From: RUG572 sp964386385
Lineage (GTDB): Bacteria > Verrucomicrobiota > Kiritimatiellia > RFP12 > UBA1067
DNA length: 64,000 bases
Direction: 5' to 3'
Assembly: GCA_964386385.1 (NCBI GenBank)
Contig: CAYLRN010000011.1
Location: 1-64,000 of the forward strand
Numbering within the stretch: position 1 is the stretch's first letter; each line of letters begins with the position of its first letter. Of the stretch, positions 8,472-16,591 are shown one piece after another. Position numbers and translations under genes: made by a program. The notes under the pieces are model-generated. The model saw only the letters and a list, made by a program, of their open reading frames with translations, searched no databases and was not told the origin of the DNA.

Positions 8472-9062
8472 ATGGCCTTTGAAACAGTGTCGTTCAACCT
8501 TTCGATGAACCGGATCGACGACCCGTATCTGCATCCCGACCAGGCTTCCGAGAACGCCCTCACGGCAAACGTCTACACCGTCGAGGGCGTGACGAACGCC
8601 GATGGAAGTCTGCGCGAGCTCTCCATCGGACAGCTGGTGATGGCGCTCTGCCTCGCCCGCGCGTCCGAACTGGAGGCGCAGGTCATCGAGCTCATGGAGA
8701 CGATGAACGAGAGCAGCGCACAGCTCGAGGCTCTGACGGAAGTGGAGGAGGCCCTGGTCGCGGTCGACGACAGCCAGCTTGCGTCCTCCGTCTCCGGCAC
8801 GATAACCTACGACGGCAAGGAATACGCGTCGTACGCCTCCTTCCTGAGCTCCGTCTTCGGCATCGCGGTGGCGAGCGACATGACCGCCGGGGATCTCATC
8901 ACGGAGATAGAGACGAAGATGGACGAGCTCAATTCGTTCAGCCAGCAGACGATGATCGAACTGCAGTCGCTTACCAACAAACGCGACCAGAGCTACGACA
9001 TGATCTCCAACGTCCTCAAGTCGCTCCACACGACGCTTGTCGGAAACGTGAACAACATGTAG
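8472..9062 (+). CDS. T3SS tip/filament paralogue 4 (Bsp22/EspA-like)
   Basis: The product has 196 residues. The N-terminal helix SIGQLVMALCLARASELEAQ is close to that of paralogue 3, and the C-terminal helix TMIELQSLTNKRDQSYDMIS is close to the Bsp22 motif, followed by LVGNVNNM. It has a longer, polar middle part (~residues 95-140) that could be the surface-exposed variable domain. Start ATG 8472 has a GGAAGGA site upstream. It is the last of the four-gene array. Confidence 0.66.
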   Translation: MAFETVSFNLSMNRIDDPYLHPDQASENALTANVYTVEGVTNADGSLRELSIGQLVMALCLARASELEAQVIELMETMNESSAQLEALTEVEEALVAVDDSQLASSVSGTITYDGKEYASYASFLSSVFGIAVASDMTAGDLITEIETKMDELNSFSQQTMIELQSLTNKRDQSYDMISNVLKSLHTTLVGNVNNM

Positions 9063-9066
9063 GGAC

Positions 9067-9477
9067 ATGGCAGGCGACGCGACAACCAGGCTCCTGGCGG
9101 CCATCGACTATCCCGAACGCCCGGCGGCGGGCGCGGCGTCCGTGCCGCTGCTCGTCGACGGCTGCACGATCGTCGCGGAGGACGTGGACGGCCGGCTGCG
9201 GCTTGTCTGCCGTCTGACGGACGACGCGGACGACCTTCCGCGCTTGGCCGCCTACGCGGCGGGGCGGATGCTGCGCGAGGACGCTGCGCTTGCGGTCGAC
9301 GCGGCGGGCGCGTTCCTCTGGCAGGAGGCGCCGGCCGGGGCGGACGCGCACCGGCTGCGCCGCCTCTTCGAGGCGTTCGCGGATTCGTGCGACTGGTGGC
9401 GCGCGCGCGTGGAGGCGCGGCCGCCGGCGGACGGCCCTTCCGATTCCCTCTTTCCCGAAACAATCATTCGGCCATGA
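9067..9477 (+). CDS. class I T3SS chaperone, CesT-like
   Basis: The 136-residue acidic product starts four bases after the last tip paralogue. It shows the CesT/SycE order of elements: a beta hairpin around VPLLVDGCTIVAEDVDGRLRL, a helix with AAYAAGRMLREDA, a strand AGAFLWQE, and a C-terminal helix LRRLFEAFADSCDWWRARV (compare LxxFVxxAExWR in the family). It may serve the tip/filament proteins upstream or an effector elsewhere. The sequence is divergent, so the family call rests on pattern and length. Confidence 0.6.
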   Translation: MAGDATTRLLAAIDYPERPAAGAASVPLLVDGCTIVAEDVDGRLRLVCRLTDDADDLPRLAAYAAGRMLREDAALAVDAAGAFLWQEAPAGADAHRLRRLFEAFADSCDWWRARVEARPPADGPSDSLFPETIIRP

Positions 9478-9490
9478 GAAAGACAACTGC

Positions 9491-11374
9491 GTGAAACGAC
9501 TTTCAATACTGCTTGCGGCGCTCCTGGCGCTGCTGGGGACCGGCGCCGGCGCTTCGCCCGCCGTCCCCGCGCCGCCACGCGCGAAGACGAACATTCCGTG
9601 GAAGACCCCGGCCTACACGCTCGTCGCCCGCGACATGGACCTGCGCACGGCGCTGGACACGTTCGCCGTCGCAGAAGGGCTGTCCGTCGTCATGTCGGAA
9701 AGCGTGCAGGGCGTCTTCTCCGGCGAGTTCCGCGACGTGCCGCCGGACGACTTTCTAGACCGCCTCGCCACCATCCACAACCTGACATGGTACTACGACG
9801 GAGCCGCGCTCTACCTCTACGGCGCGGGCGAGATCCGGACGCTGCTCCTGGACCTTGCGTACATGAAGGCGGGCGAGGTGCGCGCGATGCTCGCCGAACT
9901 CGGCGTGGAGGACGCCCGGTTTCCGCTGAAGACGACGTCCAACGACGAAATCGTCCTCGTCTCCGGCCCGCCGCGCTACGTCGCGCTCGTCTCCGAACTC
10001 GTCTCCCGCGCGGACAGCCTTCGCGAGAAGCGCACGTTCAACGAGGTGGAAATGCGCCTCTTCCCGCTCGTCAACACGTGGGCGGACGACGTGTCCTTCT
10101 CCGTCGCCTCGCCAGAATCCACGACCACCATCAAGGGCGTGGCGCGGCTTCTCGAGGAGATGATGTCGTCCGGCTCGGACGCGACGGTGCGCGAGGGCGG
10201 CGACACCAACGCGACGGCCAGGGCGTCGCTTGAATCGAACATGAACGCCGCCTATCGGCCGGTCATACGCCCGGAGAACCGCCTCAACGCCGTCGTCGTG
10301 CGCGACGTCGCATCGCGCATGGGCATGTACGAGAGGCTGATCCGCAAGCTCGACGTGCCGCAGAAGCTCGTGGAGATCGACGTCACTGTGGTGGAGCTCA
10401 CCAGGAAGGACGCGCTCGACTGGCAGCTTTCGCTGAAGGCCACGGGTTCGCACAGCGACTTTTCTGGCGGCGCCGGGCAGAACGCCGCAAATCTCTTCGA
10501 TTCCGACACGATGGGCGGCAAGGGCCTTGCGGGCGCGCTCTCCTATCTGGGCGACGACGTGCAGGTGGCCGCCTCGCTCACCGCGCTCAAGGAGAAGGGG
10601 AAGGCGCGCAGCATCTCCCGAACGTCCCTTCTCACGGTGAACAACCTCGCCGCGCAGATGACCGACACGCAGAGCTACCACGTGCGCGTCATCGGCACGG
10701 AAGTCGCCACGCTGGAGGACGTCAGCGCGGGCACGACGCTGCAGATCAAGCCGCGCATCGTCCCCGCCCCCGCCACGAACGTCGCAGGACAGGTCTGGCT
10801 GTCCCTGCGCCTGGACGACGGCGGATTCGAGTCCATCACCGTGGACGCGATGCCCATGACGCGATCGTCCACGCTCCAGACGCAGTCCGCCGTCTTCGAG
10901 GACGAGTCCATCATGCTGGCCGGCTATCTGCGCGACATAGAGGAGTCGGGCGGCTGGGGCATCCCGTATCTGCGCGACATTCCGTGGATCGGCTGGCTCT
11001 TCGGCGGCACGTCCGTCAAGCAGGAGACCGTCCAGCGGATGTTCATCCTCTCGCCGCACGTCGTGGACCTTGACGCAGAAATGCTCGCCCGCCTCCAGTC
11101 CACGCGCCTGAGGGACGTCTCCGAGGCCGAGCAGATGGAGGACGACGCCGAGGCGAGCGACGCGGCGCGCCGCCGGCGCGACCTGGAGCGCGAGGAGACG
11201 AACGCCCGCCGCCGCGAGCGCGACGAAGCCGCATACGAACGCCGCGCCGCCGAAATCGACCACGCCCGCGCCCTCCGCAAGATCGAGCGCGCGAAGGAGG
11301 ACGAACGGCTGAAGGCGGACAGGCGCGCGTGGAAGCAGGCCGAGGAGGACGCGAAGAGGGAGGCGGAGAAGTAG
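9491..11374 (+). CDS. sctC: T3SS outer-membrane secretin with a charged C-terminal tail
   Basis: The start is GTG 9491, which gives a signal peptide (MKRLSILLAALLALLGTGAGA); no ATG fits. N0/N1-type ring domains (~40-175, for example TAYTLVARDMDLRTALDTF-like start and TIHNLTWYYDGAALYLYGA) are followed by a secretin domain that includes VEIDVTVVELTRKDALDWQL and the typical ending YLRDIPWIGWLFGGTS...RMFILSPHVVD. Residues 527-627 form an extra, very charged helix (Arg/Glu-rich) beyond the usual end of the family. The protein forms the outer-membrane ring of the injectisome. Confidence 0.93.
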   Translation: MKRLSILLAALLALLGTGAGASPAVPAPPRAKTNIPWKTPAYTLVARDMDLRTALDTFAVAEGLSVVMSESVQGVFSGEFRDVPPDDFLDRLATIHNLTWYYDGAALYLYGAGEIRTLLLDLAYMKAGEVRAMLAELGVEDARFPLKTTSNDEIVLVSGPPRYVALVSELVSRADSLREKRTFNEVEMRLFPLVNTWADDVSFSVASPESTTTIKGVARLLEEMMSSGSDATVREGGDTNATARASLESNMNAAYRPVIRPENRLNAVVVRDVASRMGMYERLIRKLDVPQKLVEIDVTVVELTRKDALDWQLSLKATGSHSDFSGGAGQNAANLFDSDTMGGKGLAGALSYLGDDVQVAASLTALKEKGKARSISRTSLLTVNNLAAQMTDTQSYHVRVIGTEVATLEDVSAGTTLQIKPRIVPAPATNVAGQVWLSLRLDDGGFESITVDAMPMTRSSTLQTQSAVFEDESIMLAGYLRDIEESGGWGIPYLRDIPWIGWLFGGTSVKQETVQRMFILSPHVVDLDAEMLARLQSTRLRDVSEAEQMEDDAEASDAARRRRDLEREETNARRRERDEAAYERRAAEIDHARALRKIERAKEDERLKADRRAWKQAEEDAKREAEK

Positions 11375-11375
11375 G

Positions 11376-11987
11376 ATGTCCGCCGACGTGACCATCGAAC
11401 GCGGATTCGCCGAAATAGGCGCCGGCGCGTGGCTGACGAGCCGCGCCCAGCCCGTCGCGTCGTTCGGAGCCTTCCGACGTCGTCCCCGCAGGGGCTGGAT
11501 CGTGCGCGACCGCGCGCGGCTCGACCTCGTGGAGACGGACGGCCGCGCGTTCTGCGCCGACGCGGCGCGTCCGTTCCTGACGCACGTCCCGTGCGCCGCG
11601 CCGGTCAGCGCCGTGACGGACAAGACGCTCGTGGCGCCGGCCGCCGCCCGCGCGGCGGCGCATCTCGTAAAGGTCATTCCGATGAGCTTCGCCCGCGCCA
11701 TTTGCGTGACGACGTTCGAGCGCGAATGGGTGGTGATGGCGACGGCGAGCCGCACGACGCGCATTTCGGTTGCGGACGGCGAGACGCTGGCCGTGCGGCC
11801 GGAGGCGGCCGTGGCGTGGACGGGCCCCCGCCCGACGGGGTTCTGCCCTCGCCTCGGCCTCTTCGACATGCTGCTGCCACGCGGGCCGCGCACGCTGCTT
11901 CTCCATTTCCACGGCCCATGCGTCGTGTGGATCGAGGGAAATTCCGATCGTCCGAACTGTAACCTTCCCGGACGGCGCGTGTACTGA
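11376..11987 (+). CDS. AIM24-like beta-sandwich protein inside the T3SS locus
   Basis: The 203-residue product has no signal peptide. Its second half resembles AIM24 (TIGR00266/DUF124) proteins: GETLAVRPEAAVAWTGP, then a hydrophobic strand and HGPCVVWIEG, close to the family's G(E)xLxVxPxxLVAfT...f.GPGxVwl pattern. It starts one base after the sctC stop. AIM24 proteins are of unknown biochemical function and are not standard T3SS components. The match is clear only in the C-terminal half. Confidence 0.45.
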   Translation: MSADVTIERGFAEIGAGAWLTSRAQPVASFGAFRRRPRRGWIVRDRARLDLVETDGRAFCADAARPFLTHVPCAAPVSAVTDKTLVAPAAARAAAHLVKVIPMSFARAICVTTFEREWVVMATASRTTRISVADGETLAVRPEAAVAWTGPRPTGFCPRLGLFDMLLPRGPRTLLLHFHGPCVVWIEGNSDRPNCNLPGRRVY

Positions 11988-12043
11988 GGTCAGAAGGAAC
12001 CCGCAGGAAAGCAGACCCGTACACTAAACCAGGAGAAACGAAA

Positions 12044-14095
12044 ATGAACGTGACCCGCAACTACAGTGCAGATATGGCTCGCTTCTTTGAACACGCCCTC
12101 GACCAGTCCGCCGGCGGCGCGACGGTCGTCCGCGCCGAGAAAGTGGATGTCGGAGATTCCAGTCGCGTCTATGCCGTCGGCGACAATCCCGCAGTCTGGG
12201 ATCGGGAGCTGAGGCTGGCCGACGCCGACGGCGACAGGGCGGGCGGTTTCTCCGCGCTCTTCCGCTCCCGCGCGAACAAGGAGGCGAACGACGCGACGCG
12301 AGCGCTTTTCAAGTCCGCCGTGTTCGAGATGTTCGGCGGAGAGGACAACGTTCCCGAAAGCGTCCGCGCCGCGATGAAGATGGAGGACTATGGCAAGGGC
12401 CGGCCTTTGACCGCCCGCCGGATCCTGGCCGTCAAGGCGGCCGTCGACGCCGCGATCGGCGACGTGGACTACAGCCGGCTCGCCCCGGAGGTCGTCAGGC
12501 AGGCGTTCTTCCGCCATACGCCCGTTCCCGCCGGGGAGCAGTTCCACGACCTCGTCAGATGCGCGGCGGACTACCAGGCGGCGACGGAATGTTCGCCCAG
12601 GGCCGCCGTCGCGTCCCTCTTCACCATTTCGGGAAGCAAGGTCTCGGCGGCGAAGGACGAGATCCGCAGGAGCGAGGAATTCCAGTCCATTGTGCAGTCG
12701 TACGGCTATGCCGCCGACCAGTGCGAGAATCTGGCCAAGGCCGCCGCGTTCTACCAGCTGTCGATGGGGTGTTTGCCCGATGAGGCGATTGAATCCGCGT
12801 GTTCGCCCACGGGCAGGGCCAACCGCCTGATGAACTACGGTGGGCGGTTCATGGAGAACGTGGAGAACTTCCGGCATGGAGTGCGCCTGATCGGGAAGTT
12901 CGAGGAGTGGTTCGACGGCGTCCACGCGACGGCCCGCGACAAGACGCTGCCCAAGGAAACGCCCTCGCAGGTCAACGGCAACTTGGGCGTGTTCCTGTCG
13001 AAGGAGAGCGCCGGCGGCTTCGAGCGCTTCGTCTTCGAGGACATCGCCGCCGATCCGGCGTTCGATCTGTCGGAGCGCGACGCCGAAAAGGCTTTCGGCT
13101 TCGAGAGCAACGCCGTCACGAACTTCATCGGCCGCAAGTTCCACGTGTCCTCCACGGCGACGCTGCTGCAGACGCCGTCCGAGCGGCGCCGGCTCGTCTT
13201 CAAGGCCGCTGCCGCGCTGTGTCCGCTGGCCTACGGCAGTTCCATGCGGAAGGCGGAATTCACGCACGACGCCATTTTCGTCGGACGGGCGCTGAAGCAT
13301 CTCGATGAACTGGCCGCGCTGGCGGACGGGAACGCGCTGACGGCCGAGAGCGTGATTCGCACGTGCTATCCGGACATGGAGAATCCGCAGTCGTTCACGG
13401 TCGACGCCGTAAACGATTTCATCACGGAGTCGCTCAATCGCGCATCTCGCGACAATCCCGGCGACCTCGCCCACCTGTTCATGATGATGGCAGAGACCGG
13501 CGAAACGGTCGACCGCGTGACCGCGGCCCGGCAAAATCACGAGCAGCTGCCGAACGTGCCGCATCTGGCGACGTATTCCGCGGAGCTGGAGGCGTTCAAC
13601 GGATCGACAACGTGTGCGCGGGACCAGTTCCTGAAGGACGTCGTCCGCAGTTCGGACTACACAGACCTGAACGCAGACGGCGGAGCGGCGGTCATCAAGA
13701 CGGACCGCGTGTTCACGTTCTCCGGAGGGCTGGCTCGCGTGCAGCTGGACCTGTCCGATTCCGCGGTTGAAGACCGGGCCAACGCGCTGGCCGACGAAAT
13801 CGAGGCGCTGTGCGGCGAGGGAAACGTTCGGCAGGCGGTCGCCGTGCTCTTCAGCCTTTCGCAGGCGGGGCTTTCTAATCTGCAGGGCGGACTTCGCCCG
13901 TATGGCATCGAGTCCAACGAGCATTCCCCATGCGAATACGCGCTGTCGAAGGACGCGGATACGGGGACCGTCAAGATCGTCTACTCGAACCCGGAGGCGC
14001 TCCCGATCTCGTTCCGCTGGGAGGCGACCGTCGACCGCAACGGCAACGTCACTACCACGCCAATGACGGTCGTCGACGACCGGGCGGGCGAATGA
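12044..14095 (+). CDS. large putative T3SS effector, unknown family
   Basis: The 683-residue protein has no Sec signal peptide or membrane segment. Its N-terminus is polar (MNVTRNYSADMARFFEHALD) as expected for a T3SS substrate, and the body looks mostly helical, turning to beta in the last ~60 residues (TGTVKIVYSN, FRWEATVDRNGNVTTTPMTV). A class I chaperone gene lies 108 bases downstream, the usual arrangement for a substrate and its chaperone. ATG 12044 is behind an AGGAG site. No catalytic motif I recognise. The effector role is inferred from context; a large structural or regulatory protein is the alternative. Confidence 0.6.
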   Translation: MNVTRNYSADMARFFEHALDQSAGGATVVRAEKVDVGDSSRVYAVGDNPAVWDRELRLADADGDRAGGFSALFRSRANKEANDATRALFKSAVFEMFGGEDNVPESVRAAMKMEDYGKGRPLTARRILAVKAAVDAAIGDVDYSRLAPEVVRQAFFRHTPVPAGEQFHDLVRCAADYQAATECSPRAAVASLFTISGSKVSAAKDEIRRSEEFQSIVQSYGYAADQCENLAKAAAFYQLSMGCLPDEAIESACSPTGRANRLMNYGGRFMENVENFRHGVRLIGKFEEWFDGVHATARDKTLPKETPSQVNGNLGVFLSKESAGGFERFVFEDIAADPAFDLSERDAEKAFGFESNAVTNFIGRKFHVSSTATLLQTPSERRRLVFKAAAALCPLAYGSSMRKAEFTHDAIFVGRALKHLDELAALADGNALTAESVIRTCYPDMENPQSFTVDAVNDFITESLNRASRDNPGDLAHLFMMMAETGETVDRVTAARQNHEQLPNVPHLATYSAELEAFNGSTTCARDQFLKDVVRSSDYTDLNADGGAAVIKTDRVFTFSGGLARVQLDLSDSAVEDRANALADEIEALCGEGNVRQAVAVLFSLSQAGLSNLQGGLRPYGIESNEHSPCEYALSKDADTGTVKIVYSNPEALPISFRWEATVDRNGNVTTTPMTVVDDRAGE

Positions 14096-14203
14096 CGGTC
14101 GTTGGCGTCCCCGCAAAAGGTCTGGACAAAACGGCGAACGTCTAGTAATCTTGATGGGCAATTTTAGGCAACCGGCCGACACTTGTTTTAGGAGAACGCA
14201 ACG

Positions 14204-14650
14204 ATGGATTATGAAGAACTGATTTCCGCATTCGCGGAACGCCACGCCATTGCGGGCTGCGAAGCCGGCGGTGGCGGGGCCGTGACGCTTCAGGTCGACG
14301 GCATGGCGGTGACGCTTCTTCATGACGAGGCGGAGGCGCGTCTGCTGATCTGCGGCGAGATCGGCGAGCCGCCTGCGTCTGGCGCGGCGGAGTTTGCGGC
14401 GGCGATGCTCAAGGCGAATTTTGCCGCGTCGGACACGACGTTCGCCCAGAACCCCGAGACCGGCGTCTATGCGATAGTCTGCGCCAAGGCGCTGGACGCC
14501 CTGGACGTGAATGCGCTTGACGCGGCGTTAGAGGCGTTTGTCAATCTGCTGGAGACATGGCGGACGATGCTCGCGGACTTCCGGATGGCCGCGGCAGAGC
14601 AACCTGACGCGGCGGCGGCCGGCATTCCCGCCGGCGGCATCCGGGTGTAG
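14204..14650 (+). CDS. class I T3SS chaperone, CesT/SycE family
   Basis: At 148 residues with a low pI this is a typical CesT-type chaperone: VTLQVDGMAVTLLHDEAEARL (helix-strand-strand), a helix AAEFAAAMLKANFAASDTTF, a strand TGVYAIVCAKAL and the C-terminal helix LEAFVNLLETWRTMLAD that matches the family's L..FV...E.WR signature well. Homodimers bind the N-terminal ~100 residues of a substrate and keep it ready for secretion. The likely client is the 683-residue protein just upstream. AGGAG ribosome site at about 14191. Confidence 0.82.
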   Translation: MDYEELISAFAERHAIAGCEAGGGGAVTLQVDGMAVTLLHDEAEARLLICGEIGEPPASGAAEFAAAMLKANFAASDTTFAQNPETGVYAIVCAKALDALDVNALDAALEAFVNLLETWRTMLADFRMAAAEQPDAAAAGIPAGGIRV

Positions 14651-14664
14651 GTCGAAGGGCGTAG

Positions 14665-15822
14665 ATGGCATTTGACGCGGCACAGATTCTGCGGCAGACG
14701 TATGCGGCGGGCGTGGCGGCTTCCCAGATGGGGCCGCCCGCCGCCGCTGTTGCCGCAGAAGGGCGCGGCGAGCTCAACGGCACCGCGTGCGTCGTGGAAA
14801 GCGACCCGCTGGCCGACCTGATGGATTCGATGGAGGAGCTGTCGTTCCAGTTCGAGGAAAAGGCGGCGAAGCGCCTGGCCGACCGGCGGATGGGCTCGAT
14901 GCAGGGCGCGCGGCCGGCGTTCGTGCGGGCGCTGGACGCATGGCTTGCGGTGATGCCCGATCTGCCGGGGCGGGAACGACTGGCGGCGTTCGTCCAAAAC
15001 GCCCGCGCCAGGCTGGAGACCGGCGCGGGGATGTCCGCCGACGCCTTTTTGAAGGGGCTTGCCCGCGAATCGACCGACCCGAGCCATCAGTTCGCGATGC
15101 TCGACCTGCTGGAGCAGATGCTGGGTTCGGACGAGACGGCGCTGCGCGACCTCATCCGCTCCGCGCGGGCGCGGCTGATGGCGGAGAAGGGCGCGGAAGT
15201 CAAGGCCGGCATCAACCTCGCGGAGGAAGTGAACGTCCGCGCGTCCACGCCCAGCGAAATGCAGGACCTGCGCGACCTCTACCGCAGCGAGACAATCGGG
15301 TTCACGACGCCGCAGAACTGCTTCCGCTCCCTGCTGTCCACGCGCGGCGCCGGCGGCCTCGCGGCGGCGATCGACTTCCTCATCGCCGGATGCGGGGCGG
15401 ACCTGAAGTCCGATGCGCCGTCGCAGGACGCGGTGGCGCTTGGGCGCATCCTCACAGACCTCGGATGCGTCCACGCGCTCCAGACCGCCCTTGAGAGGCT
15501 TTCGCAGCTGGCGGCGCGCATGGAGGCGCAGTTCGGCGAGACTTGCTTTCTGAACGGAGAGCAGCTGACGGGTCGTGTCCTCGACCTGACGGAGCAGGCG
15601 TTCGTGGCGGCGACGGCGATCGCGCACCTGGTTGACGACTGCGGTCTGCGGCGTCTGCTCGCGCAGATGGACTTCACGCGGGAGCTGACGCGGCTCTTCC
15701 GCCAGCTTTCGCCGCGCCTCTTCGCGAAGGAGGGCGACCGGGCGCGACTGGTGGACGCCGCCCAGGAGCATCTGGACGGACTTGTCGCGCAGGAAGAGGA
15801 AGAAATGGAGGCCACGGCATGA
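14665..15822 (+). CDS. sctW: T3SS gatekeeper (YopN-TyeA/InvE/MxiC/CopN-like)
   Basis: The 385-residue protein is soluble and helical. It has the HrpJ/YopN-type organisation: a polar N-terminus with SMEELSFQFEEKAAKRLADR, repeated X-bundle-like helices (LKGLARESTDPSHQFAMLDL) and a C-terminal part with a TyeA-like segment, so one chain covers what Yersinia splits into YopN and TyeA, as in InvE, MxiC and CopN. Gatekeepers hold back effectors until translocators have been exported. It lies upstream of a small chaperone, an SctX-like gene and sctV, the order of yopN-tyeA-sycN-yscX-yscV in Yersinia. Confidence 0.85.
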   Translation: MAFDAAQILRQTYAAGVAASQMGPPAAAVAAEGRGELNGTACVVESDPLADLMDSMEELSFQFEEKAAKRLADRRMGSMQGARPAFVRALDAWLAVMPDLPGRERLAAFVQNARARLETGAGMSADAFLKGLARESTDPSHQFAMLDLLEQMLGSDETALRDLIRSARARLMAEKGAEVKAGINLAEEVNVRASTPSEMQDLRDLYRSETIGFTTPQNCFRSLLSTRGAGGLAAAIDFLIAGCGADLKSDAPSQDAVALGRILTDLGCVHALQTALERLSQLAARMEAQFGETCFLNGEQLTGRVLDLTEQAFVAATAIAHLVDDCGLRRLLAQMDFTRELTRLFRQLSPRLFAKEGDRARLVDAAQEHLDGLVAQEEEEMEATA

Positions 15823-16208
15823 CGGCGGCTCCGGACTGGATGGACGCGGCCGTGCGCGACTTCGGTCGCGGCGCGGGGCTGGAGGCGTTCGCGCTGAACG
15901 GACGCGGAGTCGCCGCGCTGCGCTTCGAGGACGGCCGGGCGCTGCGCTTCGAATACGCGAACGACGAGCTCGCCGTCTCGATGTCCGCGCCCGCGAGGAA
16001 CGACGCGGCGACGGCGCGGCGGATTCTCGCAGTCGCCCATCCTTCGGTGGCGCGGGACGGACTGCGCGTCCGCGCCGGCTATCTGGAGAAGGCGGGCCGC
16101 GCCGTGTTCGCCGTGCGGCTTGCGGCGCGGGACGTCACGCGCCCCGCGCTTGAACGGGCGTTCGGCGTCCTGTGGCGGATCGCGTCTGAATGCGGAGGTG
16201 CGGCATGA
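15819..16208 (+). CDS. small T3SS chaperone, SycN/CesT-like
   Basis: The 129-residue product starts with an ATGA overlap with sctW. It has the short class I chaperone pattern: an N-terminal helix MDAAVRDFGRGAG, strands GVAALRFEDGRALRFEYANDE as two consecutive hairpins, a helix and a C-terminal helix ERAFGVLWRIASE. By position it matches SycN, which binds the gatekeeper. The sequence is too divergent for a firm family call. Confidence 0.55.
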   Translation: MTAAPDWMDAAVRDFGRGAGLEAFALNGRGVAALRFEDGRALRFEYANDELAVSMSAPARNDAATARRILAVAHPSVARDGLRVRAGYLEKAGRAVFAVRLAARDVTRPALERAFGVLWRIASECGGAA

Positions 16209-16591
16209 GCCTCGGAGTTTCACGCACTACGGACCCGCTCCGCTTCGACACGGGCATCGGCACGGCCGCGTTCGCGGAGGTCTTTGACACGCCCGCCGCC
16301 GGCGAGCCGCAGAAGGCCCTTCTGCCGGGGGCGACAACCGTATCCCAGGCCGTGGACGCGCTCTTCCCGACGGACCGCGCCGTGCGCGACGAAATCCTCT
16401 CCGCGCTTGTGGCCGGCAACACCGTGGCCCTGCGGACGCCGGGCGGGTTCAACGCGGCGGCCCGCCGCGCGGCGCGCTCCCTGCGCGCCCGCTCGACCGA
16501 CGCCGCCGACCGCGCGGCGCATGAAATCGAAACCCTGCTTGCGGACGCCGATCTTTTCGAGCGCTGCCGCATGGCCTTGCTGGAGACGTGA
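16205..16591 (+). CDS. sctX: SctX-like early substrate (YscX-like)
   Basis: The product has 128 residues and overlaps both neighbours by a few bases. As I recall Yersinia YscX (122 residues), its middle has a P.G..V...L..LYPT stretch and its end a helix with ...LL....DD.RL; here LLPGATTVSQAVDALFPT and IETLLADADLFERCRMALLE occupy the same places. The position just before sctV is that of yscX (yscX-yscY-sctV). YscX is exported early and binds YscY and SctV. A YscY-like gene is found at 21786, not next door. Confidence 0.6.
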   Translation: MSLGVSRTTDPLRFDTGIGTAAFAEVFDTPAAGEPQKALLPGATTVSQAVDALFPTDRAVRDEILSALVAGNTVALRTPGGFNAAARRAARSLRARSTDAADRAAHEIETLLADADLFERCRMALLET

